From contig JAANBC010000078.1 in NCBI GenBank assembly GCA_014621405.1, positions 28,768 to 92,767 on the forward strand: a stretch of 64,000 bases of DNA, in the 5' to 3' direction. Positions within the stretch are counted from its first letter, which is position 1. Every line of letters starts with the position of its first letter. Both the position numbers and the translations under genes were made by a program. Source of the stretch: Stylonectria norvegica (lineage: Eukaryota; Ascomycota; Sordariomycetes; Hypocreales; Nectriaceae). Positions 11,372-21,445 of the stretch are shown here, one piece after another. The notes beneath the pieces were generated by a model. That model saw only the letters and a program-made list of their open reading frames with translations. It did no database searches and was not told where the DNA came from.

Positions 11372-12496
11372 CTAGGCCGCAATACCCTCGTCCTTCTCGA
11401 TTTGTTGCTTGCTAGGACTCCACTTGTCCCACAGCTTCTCGTCGAGACTCTTTTCAATTTCACTCTTCTCCCACCATTCGCCCCAGCTCGTCAAGAAAAT
11501 GCGTTCTGGCTCCTTGGGAAAATCGCTTCTCGTTAGAGCGGCAAGGATGCTTTGTGCGCCTGTTTGACAAGTCAGTATTCTAATGGTAGGCTTGTAGAAT
11601 GAGCCTGGTATGACTTACCCTCGGGGACAGACTTGGCGTCAGGCATATCGGTGCCAATTTTCATGCCAACGTGTCTTCCGAGGCCGGTGCCAGGAATCAA
11701 GCCCGGCGAGACCGCAACAACTCTGTTTGATGCCGCGAGCTCGCGACGCCACCAATGCGCTCCCAAGAGCTGCACGAACTTGGATTCGCAGTATGTGGTG
11801 AACCAAGCTGTGTCTGACCCGGCTGTGAGGTCTTTCTCAATGGTTCCTACGCACAGAGAACAGGTTAAGTCTGAGCGAAATGCTTGAGCGAGGTAGTTAT
11901 GGAACGGTGGCTTACTTATATCGGGGACGCTGCGGACGGCTCCTGAGGATACGAAAACGATGCGCGACTCCGACTCCACGAGCTTCTCCCGCAGCAGATG
12001 GACGAGGTAATGCTGGGCTTTTTCCAGGAACCATTAGCAAGCTCACTCTTTGGGTTGAGAGTAGGGCTGTCGATACTTACAGAGATGGTTCACGACATAT
12101 GCCTCACACCACTTCGAGCCGTGTGGACCGGGCCCTTCGGCCCCCTTGCTCATGCCTGCATTCAATAACAGGTAATCAATCTTGCTCTGACCCAATTTCG
12201 CAAGGGTCTTCTCCGCAAAGGACTTGACGTCCTTCAGGTCAGACAGCTCGAGCGGCAGAGCCGTAACCGAGTTGGCTTCTTTGTCATACTTGACACCGTC
12301 GCAAGCAGCTAGAGTGGACTGGGTGTTTCGAACGCCCAAAATCAGCTTGTAGGGCTGAGCCTGCTCAAGCAGTTGCTTCAACGCTTCGAAGCCCTAGAGC
12401 AGCATTAGCTTGATATGGATGTTACGGGCCAGAAATCCTACGGACCAGTCCTGAGGAGAGGCCGGTAGCTACAATAGTCTTTGCCAAGGATGCCAT
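11372..12496 (-). CDS. Short-chain dehydrogenase/reductase (SDR)
   Basis: Reads leftward as join(12496-12446, 12393-12081, 12017-11916, 11846-11619, 11559-11372), 293 residues. Four introns (52, 63, 69, 59 nt) have clear branch sites (GCTAAT, TTAAC); the first donor is an unusual GTCCGT. Classical SDR signature: nucleotide-binding TGxxxGxG as TGLSSGLG near residue 11, NAG in LLLNAGMSKG, SSGAV strand with the catalytic Ser, and YxxxK as YCESK, with PGLIPGTGL after it. It should use NAD(P)H to reduce or oxidise a small carbonyl or alcohol. The WW/light-dependent-protochlorophyllide-reductase-like subgroup (long loop after NAG, YCESKFVQLLGAHWW) is common in fungi and of unknown substrate. The C-terminal tail (ERIFLTSWGEWWEKSEIEKS) is charged. 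No nearby biosynthetic cluster gives a substrate. Confidence 0.88.
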
Positions 12497-13370
12497 TTTG
12501 AGTTGAGATGACGGAAGATGGAACAACGTGTGCAGATATTAATGAAAAGTCAAGTGTATTTACATGTAAGATTATCGCGGGGTTTGCGGACATAACATGA
12601 CGCACTTGATTCAGGTCTAACGGAATGAATTGCGCTGGAATAAGTTTAGGGCTACAGTACTTCGTACAATTATTAAGCTGATGTTGGGGATTCTTACTTC
12701 CATTACCTTCTTAACCGGCATGCGGGTGGAAGAAAACACCGTACATATGAGCATATTAGGACTGTTTTACCTAAGGAAATATTAGACTAAAATCCCTAAA
12801 CAAGTCCTAAATTAAACTCTAAACTAATGTATTGTCTTTATAGTTAATAATCTTAGGGTATAGGGGTGTATCACTGCGAACAGGACGGCGTTTAGTGGCA
12901 GCCATTCCGGTGTTTTCTTCCACCCGCTTGACCGGCTGATAAAGGTGGACCACTTTATACGCCCTTCAACGTTCATCATTTGCAGCATATTTGACAAGTT
13001 TCAGTATGCTTAATATGCTTAACAAAAGGCAACGACCTCAGTTGACCATGCAAGGCTCCGATTGGTGGCCAACGGCGCGAGGCTTGGGATGTGCATATTT
13101 ACTGCATAGCTTCAGAGGCTCATCATGGGATCTGCCTCGCCGCCTCGGCGGCTAAATTGTTGACGCAGATATTCCCTTCAACTCTTCCCACGCTCATCGT
13201 GACCAGAACTACAGCCCAACTGTCTACGCTTTTGCTCTCCATCATTTCCTCTTAGACTCTGCTTCTTAAGTTGCTTGATCGGCACGAAGCTTATTCGCCA
13301 GTGAGTCTGCTCTGTCGCACGCTTTGGGCCTGGCTGACTGCCTGACGAGGCTATCGACCTTGATGCTAAG
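12497..13370. other. Intergenic with MITE-like element
   Basis: Gap between the SDR (-) and the NACHT gene (+). It holds the inverted-repeat element listed separately, an AT-rich core, and a proximal promoter rich in CT for the NACHT gene. No gene recognised. Confidence 0.5.
12722..12927. mobile_element. MITE-like element with 20-bp terminal inverted repeats
   Basis: A perfect 20-bp inverted repeat, 12722-12741 (GCGGGTGGAAGAAAACACCG) and 12908-12927 (its exact reverse complement), encloses about 166 bp of AT-rich non-coding DNA. Flanking CCGG-containing bases extend the similarity imperfectly. This is the form of a miniature inverted-repeat transposable element. A related end lies at 17321-17342. 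No target-site duplication could be assigned confidently and no transposase is present in the window. Confidence 0.6.
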
Positions 13371-16300
13371 ATGTCGGGCCTTGAAGCCTTGGGGCTAGCC
13401 TGCAACATTTTTCAAGTCATCAGTTTTGCACACGAAACTATAAGCATCTGCAAACGAGTTTACCAAGATGGCTCTCCCTGTCCCGACCTGACAATTAATG
13501 CCACCCATCTTGACAGCATGGCCGCGCAAGTACAGGCACTTGGCCCAACTGGAAAGCTAGCAAAGGACGAACAGCAGCTACTTGATGTCGCAAAAGCATG
13601 CCAGAGAATAGCTGCAGACCTCAATGATGAGATCACCATTATTGTTGGTCAATCCAACAAAGGAAATGTTGCCGCAACCCTCAAGACAGCAGTCAAAATG
13701 AAGTGGCGCAGGCGGCGATTAGAGGCAATGGAGAAGAAGCTCGCAGATGCCCAGAGACTCATGGAAACGAGCCTAAATATACGTATCTGGTAATTCAATT
13801 TGTCCAATATGTCTACCCTCGTCAAGCTAATCAGGCATTGTGTTGTTTCGTAGTAACAAAGTCGATATGGCTAGTATCGAACTGGGCTCCGTCAACAGAG
13901 ACCTTCGCTCCTTCATTCAGCAATACAACCAGGGACAGAGAACTACATCAGGGCTCATATTGAAGGAAGTGCGGGATGCGACAAACGACGTAACGGCACA
14001 TGTAACGAGAACAGAGGTGTCCATCAATCAGCACATTACAGCTACTTCTGATGCTTCTTTCTCTCGAGTATCTGGCAAAATGAGACAGCTCAAGCTAGAA
14101 GTCGAAAGCTCGACTGAGCATACCAGACTGTTGAATAGCTTCAAGTTTCCAGCAATGAACGAACGTCGCAACCAGGTTGCGGAAAACTACGAGTCTACCT
14201 TTCGGTGGATTCACGAAGAGAATCCAAGCTCGAGCAAAAGCTGGGATAGCTTTCCTAAGTGGCTGAATTCGAACGACCCGATCTATTGGATTAGCGGCAA
14301 AGCGGGATCGGGGAAAACGACGCTCACCAAGTATCTGCTTAACCATCAGTCGACGAGGTCTCTGCTGGAACTTTGGAAGCCTGACGTTATAGTCATCTCC
14401 CACTTTCTATGGCGCCCTGGGAATGCCATGCAAAGAAACATCAAAGGATTTCTATGCTCGGTGATATACCAGCTGTTACAGCACCATGCCGAAGCTGCTG
14501 AATATGTAAGGCAAACATACGACAAGAACTCCACGAAGGACTCCGACACAGATTGGTCACTTGCAGAACTTCGGAGGGTCACTCGAGAAGTGGCGATCCG
14601 ACTTAGAAGCCCCATTTGTCTTTTTGTGGATGGGCTGGATGAGGTTGATACGCAAGATGAGCTGGCGGCTCTGTTCGATGTCTTGGACGAGCTGAAACGC
14701 CTACCCAACATGAAAATGTGTCTCTCAAGTAGGCGCGAGCAGGTTATCGTGGACCAGCTAGGGGACCGCCCTCAACTTCAAATCCACGACTTGACAAGGG
14801 ACGATCTCCGAGAATTTGCTGTCGGATCTATCCGGTTTCCATCGAGCTTTGCGACTGAAGACAACGTGAAGAGCAGGTCTCTCATTATCGACCATCTAGT
14901 CGAAAAAGCTGAGGGGGTCTTTTTATGGCTGTCCCTGGTGGTGGATAGCACCAATAGGGGACTACGCAACGGAGACGATTTCTCTCTCCTCCTGGATCGA
15001 GTTGAACATTTGCCTGGAGACTTAGTCGATCTATACAAGGATATGTGGGCACGATTGAATGACGACCAGGGCATCTACGCCCAGAAAGCAGCTATTTACT
15101 TCAAGCTAGCTATGCTCTCTCGCCAGTTCTTCTCCGAGCATTTTGGCCCTATGGTACCTACAAGCTTTATGGCTGGTGGTATATCTGTCCTGGAAATGAA
15201 ATTCGCATCTGTACCTCCACCGGATTCTTTCTTTTCGTTAGACCAGAATCAAGTGCCAGTCGAGACTTTGGTGAGGCAATGCGAAAACACCGAGAAGAGC
15301 TTGGGAGTGTGCTGTGCAGGCTTCCTAGAGGTAACAGACTCTTCAGTGGTCAAATTTGAGCCTCTAGTATATGGCACGTGGGGGCGTTTGACGCCGTACA
15401 TACTAGGCGAGCGTACAATCCGGTTCTTACATCGAACTGCTTTCGACTTCATCAACGACACTTCCGAAGGCCAAGAAATACTCGGCTTCGACTCAACACC
15501 GTTCGAGATGCTTCAACTACGAATACTCAAAGCTTGTCTTGCTGTGCGATACATCTTCGCACTTGCAGGTAGATGGTGGCTCAGAATTCCTCCTTGGCAC
15601 TCTCTCAGCAATAGGAGCTATTGCTCGTCCATCGACGCGCTATTGGATGACCTCTCGTACATCCATGAAACAGTCGAATGTAATCAAGATGCGAAGAAAG
15701 AGTTCCAACGCCTGATAGAACTCAGCGAGCCACTTTACAAGAGTTACCCACAAATACGAAGCTGGAGGCGTCATTGTACTGGTCAGTTTCTCGTTCGGGC
15801 TGCAAGTTACAACCTGGGCGATTTCGTACCTCGGGCGCTTTCGACTCGCAAGATATCGAGCATTATGAAGGCCGAAATCCTTCGTTCCGTTGCTTGGCCA
15901 GAGTACTACATCCGCACTCCATGTATGTTCAAGCTTTTATGGCAAATGCTGTCCCCAGGCTCGGGCTGTAGTCCCAGCTGGAGAGGAGCCGTCCACCCCA
16001 GAGAGGGTTTGCCATACGTTTCGCCTTATTTGATTGAGAATGCCCTTGGCATCTTCTTGAGGAGTACTGTGGCAATATTAGCACCCGACTTTACTGATCA
16101 CTACATTCCCGTCGATACGCTTCGCCAGTACGTTACGGAAATTCCCGATATCATCAGTGCTTTTGTTGCTGGCGGCGCAAGTTTAGAGGACACTGTCATT
16201 CACGCCTTCTTAATAAACACAGAGGGTATACTGTGGCCAAAAGGCTTGTTCCAACTGTTCCAACAGAAAGTGCAGCGAGACTGCTTTTGCGCGAGTTTTA

Positions 16301-16734
16301 AGGTGTCGTTCTTAGTGGAAGTGATTCTCAACAAGCTTGACCAATGGCAGCACGATATCTTGAAGGATCCTTTTACAACATCTTCAGCTTCAAAGGTGAA
16401 ACAACTGAAACCGCAAAAAATGAATGGAGCAGAGGCTCTGCCCATCGAAATCATTGGCCTGTTAAACCCGAGATGTAACCTTGGCAGCTATCTCAAGCTC
16501 TCGGACGAGGACGGCAAGTACCTTGCCAACGCGGTGGGTAAGCGTATGCTGAATGACACGGACGAAAGCACTGCCATGGAGCTCAGGGCTCGATACTTGG
16601 AGGTGAAAACAAGGGGCGTCCCAACACATGGACCCAAAGATGCCCTGGTTCAACGCGGATTTATGGTCGAAACTGACGATCCGGAACGAATTCTTGAAGA
16701 GTCAATGGAGCGGGAGAGAGGAGAACCCCTGTAA
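13371..16734 (+). CDS. NACHT-domain STAND protein
   Basis: Join(13371-13789, 13854-16734), 1099 residues; the 64-nt intron has a GCTAATC branch and restores frame as IRICNKVDMASIEL. Residues 1-130 are the helical fungal STAND N-terminal region (GLACNIFQVISFAHETISICKR), which usually carries or substitutes for a cell-death effector. Residues 150-260 are a predicted helical linker. The NACHT ATPase has Walker A GKAGSGKT at about 288-295, Walker B LFVDGLDEVD at about 396-404 and the sensor LSSRRE near 430. The C-terminal ~550 residues contain no ankyrin, WD40 or TPR repeats that I can see; this resembles the fungal NACHT/DUF7791 architecture. Such proteins are proposed immune-like sensors in non-self recognition. 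An inverted-repeat element lies on the left and a related terminus on the right. Confidence 0.87.
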
Positions 16735-17502
16735 TGCATCATGTTTTGGGACCGTGCCAACTACGAGATATTTGGGTTTCTTCACCTCGAGTATGTCATT
16801 AAACTCTCTTTCTTATCCTTCAAGTAAAGTTTCACAGTGATTGTTCACATAGAATATCCTGCTAAGAAGTCAACCAAAATATACTGAATCTCGATGTTAC
16901 TACAAGCTTATTACCTTTTAGCCATCAATATGGAATTTAACTTGAGTAAACAAAAACAACGGATACTTGAGTCACAGGTGGACATTTTCGGAGGTGCAAG
17001 CAGTAAGACGTATGCTATATCCGGGGCAATATCCCCAGTTCATAATCATATTAGGAGGTCCGGTGAGCATCCTTCTCAGCAGCTCATAGTCTGTGATAGT
17101 AGCTATCTAGCCCATCCTGAACCTCTCAGGCGCGTAGTAGAAAGCACTATATCTATGAGCACATAATGCGCCTGAAAGCTGATAAGTAGCTATCCATAGA
17201 GTCTTTGAGAATTAGCCTCAATAATCCCGAAAGAAGTCCTAAAATGGGTCTTTTATAGAAAGTTTTAGAATATAGGCCTGACCTTCAGGATACATCCAGC
17301 GTTGCGCGGCAGGGCTGAGTCGGTGTATTCTTCCACCCACTCTTGCTCAGAAGCGCCTTTGGATCGCACCAAGTTATGTGATTTGAGAGATATTCATTTT
17401 ACGACAAAAATTCGGGTTCTATAACACCCTTCTGCGTTACAACCCGAGTATATTGATCCGGCCTCCGGTGGCGGTCAAAGTTGAACATCTGAAGCGCAGT
17501 GA
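16735..17502. other. Intergenic, convergent, with degenerate MITE end
   Basis: 3' flanks of the NACHT gene (+) and the nitrilase-family gene (-). AT-rich; the only recognisable item is the repeat end at 17321-17342. Confidence 0.5.
17321..17342. repeat. Related terminal motif of the 12.7-kb MITE-like element
   Basis: CGGTGTATTCTTCCACCCAC matches the right terminus at 12908-12927 at 18 of 20 positions. The ~100 bp to its left share scattered words with the first element (AAGTCCTAAA, CTTTATAG/CTTTTATAG, GGTATAGG/AATATAGG), so it looks like a diverged copy. A matching left terminus was not found. Confidence 0.45.
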
Positions 17503-18504
17503 TTAATTTCGTGCTTTGAGTAGATTGAGTGCTTCCACTTTATCAGGATCTGAACTCACCATTGACTTTCCCGGTATGCAATCGTCCAGGTTTATCTCAG
17601 CGAAGACGATCTCATCGTCTTTCGTTTTTGCCTCGGCGATCACATAGCCCTCTGGTGAAACGATCATACTTCCGCGAATGAGATCAAACTTCTCATCCTC
17701 CACACCTGCCTTTGCCGCGCTGACAGAGAAGCAGCTGTTCATATAAGAATTGGACGTCATCACCAACTTGTGTTGAAAGAGCGACTCTTCTTCCGACTCC
17801 TCGTATGTCTGCGGCTTCTTCGTCCCGCACAAGTCGGGCGCCCAAGCCGTCGTGTTATACCCGCATAACAGAAGCTCGACACCCTGCAAGCCATAACATC
17901 GCCAGGCTTCAGGCCAGCGTCGGTCGTTGCAGATCAACATGCCCATGATCGGGTCTCCCTTGCCGGCTTCCGGACCAGAGTCTTTCTTCGCAGCAGATTC
18001 CACTAGATCCGGTACTCGGAAAGCATCGAACCCAAGATCACCTGGTTTGAACCACAGTTTCTCGAGTTGGTTGATGGCATCGGCATCCTCAAATGGCTGT
18101 AGTGTTCCTGGAAGATGCACCTTTCGGTACTTGGCGATTACTTTCATGAGGCTCGCTGAGTAGTAAACACAAGTGTTGTAGTCATTGCCCTCGGAGGTTC
18201 TTTCGGCGAAACCCAGGTATACATCAATGCCAAGCTCCTTGGCCTGATCGAAAATCGGGCGCGTTCTTGGCGAGGTCAGGAGGGTATCGGGGTCATCGAA
18301 GTACTCGGCAGCATTGGGAACTTTTTCGAGTGGATAACGAGGGAAGAAAGTCGAAAGAGAGGTTTCGGGGAACACAACCAGTTGTGCGCCCAGCTTCGCC
18401 GCATCGCGGATAAGTTTGGTCATGCGATCCAGTACGTCGTCACGCTTCGTTGCCAGGTGGTTAGGGCCCATTTGAGCCGCTGCTACCTTGAGTACCCGAG
18501 ACAT
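17503..18504 (-). CDS. Carbon-nitrogen hydrolase, N-carbamoyl-D-amino acid hydrolase-like
   Basis: Single exon, 333 residues from ATG at 18502-18504 (MSRVLKVAAAQMGPN); an in-frame ATG 60 nt upstream would add 20 residues but the chosen start fits the family. The nitrilase-superfamily triad is visible: Glu47 in VVFPETSLS, Lys128 in KYRKVHLPG, Cys192 in LICNDRRWPE. The C-N-D-R-R-W-P-E context is that of D-carbamoylases, which hydrolyse N-carbamoyl amino acids to the amino acid, CO2 and ammonia; Glu47 falls at the same position as in the Agrobacterium enzyme. A relatively long insertion (about 172-186) is present. The substrate could also be another ureido or amide compound. It is divergently transcribed from an ACS-family permease across a GATA-rich promoter, which suggests a nitrogen-acquisition role. 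Confidence 0.88.
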   Translation of the reverse strand: MSRVLKVAAAQMGPNHLATKRDDVLDRMTKLIRDAAKLGAQLVVFPETSLSTFFPRYPLEKVPNAAEYFDDPDTLLTSPRTRPIFDQAKELGIDVYLGFAERTSEGNDYNTCVYYSASLMKVIAKYRKVHLPGTLQPFEDADAINQLEKLWFKPGDLGFDAFRVPDLVESAAKKDSGPEAGKGDPIMGMLICNDRRWPEAWRCYGLQGVELLLCGYNTTAWAPDLCGTKKPQTYEESEEESLFQHKLVMTSNSYMNSCFSVSAAKAGVEDEKFDLIRGSMIVSPEGYVIAEAKTKDDEIVFAEINLDDCIPGKSMVSSDPDKVEALNLLKARN

Positions 18505-19366
18505 GATGGCGAGCTTTGAATTGAGACGCGACTTGAACGGCGAGACAGAAAGACAGAAGTCCAATAAATCGAAAGCAGGTGTTTATACTCAAAGTGTTGA
18601 ATGATGATGCAGGCAAGCTGAAAAACTAAAACAGAGAGGAAAGTTATAGACCCCGTAAATTCTTGAGATTTGCCATCAAAAGCTAGTCTTTGCCGAGGAA
18701 TAATGACAAGCCCATGCTTATCACCCTAGATCGCTCGAAAGAAGGACAAAATCATGGTTCTGAATAGCCTCCACCCAGGGACAGCGATTATACCCACTGG
18801 CTCGTGCCCAATTAGTGTGTTGAGCAGTTATCCATACCCAATTAGTCTATTGAGCAGTTCAACAGCAGCTGGCTGTGCAGCAGATCGCGCCGATAAGTTA
18901 TGTCAAACATATGATTAGACTAGCTTCAATATTTGCTCTAACCATCCTAGATAATTCATCAGTTTAGCAGGAAACCCGGATACAAAGGATTGGCTGTTTC
19001 CAAGCGTCTATCGAACAGCGCCTGGCCGTTTTGGGTGCTTTAACAGCTTTGCAGCAGATAAGATAAGCCAAGTGCCGTCCCGAGGAGCGCCTCATTGCCG
19101 CACTTTGAGTCTTATCGTACGCTACGAGCTTCTATCGTTCTACTACTATGTAGAATGGCAACATTGTCTTGGATACGAATTGAAGGCAAACGATAACATG
19201 TCCTGGAAAAAACTACTGAATCAGGTTGGCTGGACCAAACTTTGTTATAATAAGACCACGATCGGCATCTAAACTCTGCCACTCCAGCAGCAGATCAACA
19301 GGCGTCCGTCTTTCTCTCTCTCAGATTTTCAAACCGACACTTCAAGGTTCTTTAACACTCGGCATC
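18505..19366. promoter_or_regulatory. Divergent promoter with six GATA sites
   Basis: Shared 862-bp region between the nitrilase-family gene (-) and the permease gene (+). GATA cores on either strand lie at 18718-18722, 18828-18832, 18892-18897, a tandem GATAAGATAAG at 19057-19067, 19112-19116 and 19192-19197. HGATAR is the binding word of AreA/NIT2 nitrogen regulators; paired sites close together are the typical functional arrangement. The word is short, so some occurrences are chance; the tandem pair is the strongest evidence. Confidence 0.5.
18807..18859. repeat. Two 23-bp direct repeats, 30-bp period
   Basis: CCCAATTAGT..TTGAGCAGTT occurs at 18807-18829 and again at 18837-18859 with two mismatches. 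The first copy is followed directly by TTATCC. Position inside the divergent promoter suggests a duplicated regulatory site. Confidence 0.6.
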
Positions 19367-21064
19367 ATGGCATTTGCAACCCCAGAGTCGGTGGCTTCAA
19401 ACGCATCCCGAGATGACAAGAATATCACGGAAAAGACGCCATATGATCTTAGCAGGGATGGAGAGTCCCAGCACGAATCTTCAGATGTCACAGCTGGCCT
19501 GACTGGATATGTCCTTGACCACAAAGCCGAGCGTGCTCTCTGCCGCAAACTCGATATTCGCCTCCTACCTGTTCTGGCAATCATGTTTCTGCTCAACGGG
19601 CTGGACAAAGGTAACCTCGGAAACGCCAAAACAGCCGGGATGGACAAGGATTTGCACTTCAAGTCGAACCAGTACAACCTCGCATTGTCCATCTTCTACA
19701 TCCCCTTCGTCCTCACTGCGCCTCCCCTGGTAAGAATTGCACTCTCCCTCTCCCTGGTGGCACTGTCTAACAAGCCTTCAGGGCATCCTCGGAAAGAAGT
19801 ATGGCCCTTCCAGGGTTTTGCCTTGCATGATGTTGGTCTTTGGATCAATGACTGTCCTTGCCGGTATGCCCAAGAAACATTGTCCTACTTAGAACAATTT
19901 CTGACAGTATCTGTTTAGTCACGGCTCAGAACTGGGCTGGCATTATGGCTCTCCGATGGTTTCTGGGTAGGTGACTTCAACATCTTGTCTACCAAAGCTT
20001 ATCGCTAACACACCGCAGGAATGGCTGAATCTGCGATGCTCCCCCTTATAATGTACTACCTGACGACATTCTACCGACGAGGAGAACTTGCCCGTCGTCT
20101 CTCCATCTTCTATGCCTCAAGCAAGATCGCCAACGCTTTTTCCGGCCTTCTCGCATATGGCGTGTTCCACATCAAGATTACCTCTTTATACCCATGGCGA
20201 TACCTTTTTCTCATTGAAGGATGCCTGACTGTCGTCTTTGCGGTCTTTGTCTGGTTTTATCTCCCACTTAGTCCAGACAAGGCTCGGTTCTTGTCTGCAG
20301 AGGAGAAAATACTCGCCCATCACCGTATTCAAGTTGACTCATCTGCTATTGTCAACCAAAAGTTCAACCTCCGCGATGCACTGAAGATCTTCCGCCAGCC
20401 GACGACGTATGCCTTCCTGGCTATTGAGATCTGTATTGGCGTCCCGCTTCAGTCTGTGGCACTCTTCCTGCCGCAAATCATCGGTCGACTTGGTTACTCG
20501 GCAGTTAAGACTAACCTCTATACTGTCGCTCCTAATATCACCGGTGCAGCCATGATTATCATCTTAGCTTTTTGCTCCGACTTCACCAAACGCCGAGGAC
20601 CGTTTATCGTTTTGGCTTTCATGTTTACGCTTATTGCGTTTATCATCTACGCAACTATCGATGTTCTTGAAAACTTGCACGTGGCCTACTTCGCGACATT
20701 CATGATGTGCTGGGGTGCTGGGGCGCCCTCCATTCTTCTTTGCACCTGGTATAACAACAATATCCCCCATGAGGGACGACGAATGGCGTTGACCTCCATC
20801 GGCGTTCCTCTATGCAATCTCATGGGACTTATATCGAGTAACATCTTTACTCCCCAATCAGCTCCGAAGTATATTCCCGCATTGGCGACTACCGCTGCAT
20901 TTGGTGCTACCGGTGTGGTTCTTGCTTCCGCAATGAGCTTGTTTATGGTTTTGGACAACAAGCGTCGTGATAGGAAGCTGGGACGGAAGCTGGATATCCA
21001 GGAAACCCCGACGGAATTGTTGCTGGACGGACCGAGTGTGCCAGAGTTCCGCTGCTTCTTGTGA
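19367..21064 (+). CDS. MFS permease, anion:cation symporter (allantoate permease-like) family
   Basis: Join(19367-19729, 19782-19863, 19919-19966, 20019-21064), 512 residues; introns of 52, 55 and 52 nt. ATG at 19367 begins a ~65-residue hydrophilic cytosolic N terminus, then RKLDIRLLPVLAIMFLLNGLDKGNLGNAKTAGM, the first membrane segment with the hallmark of the DAL5/TNA1 ACS family (D-x-R-x-L-P, then the D-R/K-x-N-x-G-N motif). About twelve membrane segments follow, with the central YRRGELARRLSIFY loop and a repeat in the second half (CWGAGAPSILLCTWYNNNIPHEGRRM). The plasma membrane is expected. Family substrates include allantoate, ureidosuccinate, nicotinate, biotin and dipeptides; ureidosuccinate is itself an N-carbamoyl amino acid, which fits the adjacent carbamoylase-type enzyme. 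The exact substrate is inference. Confidence 0.88.
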
Positions 21065-21445
21065 ATGAACGAATGCAATTGGTATAGAGGCAGGCGTCGT
21101 AGGACCGTGGAAGACTTATTTGGCTGACTTCCTTGCCTGTGAATCCTATAATTCTTTTTTCCTATAGTCGTAAGCAACAATCTACAATACAGATCGTTCG
21201 CTTTACAAGTCGAGGAATATTATCACATTTCAAGCTTGTTTCCAACGCCGCTAGCTATTGCAAAGAAGACGACGAGGAAAATCATCGTAGTTTTAGCTGA
21301 CACAAATCGCATGCTCACAGACAATCCCTATAATTCCCTTAGGAAGGATATACAATTTGCCTACCTAATTAAACAGACGGCTGCGCCGCATTTCCATGAT
21401 GCTATTCGACCTGGTTGACCCCGAGGAATTAATTCAAATTGTATT
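21065..21445. other. Intergenic, convergent gene ends
   Basis: 3' flanks of the permease (+) and the Zn2Cys6 regulator (-). AT-rich, nothing recognised. Confidence 0.5.
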
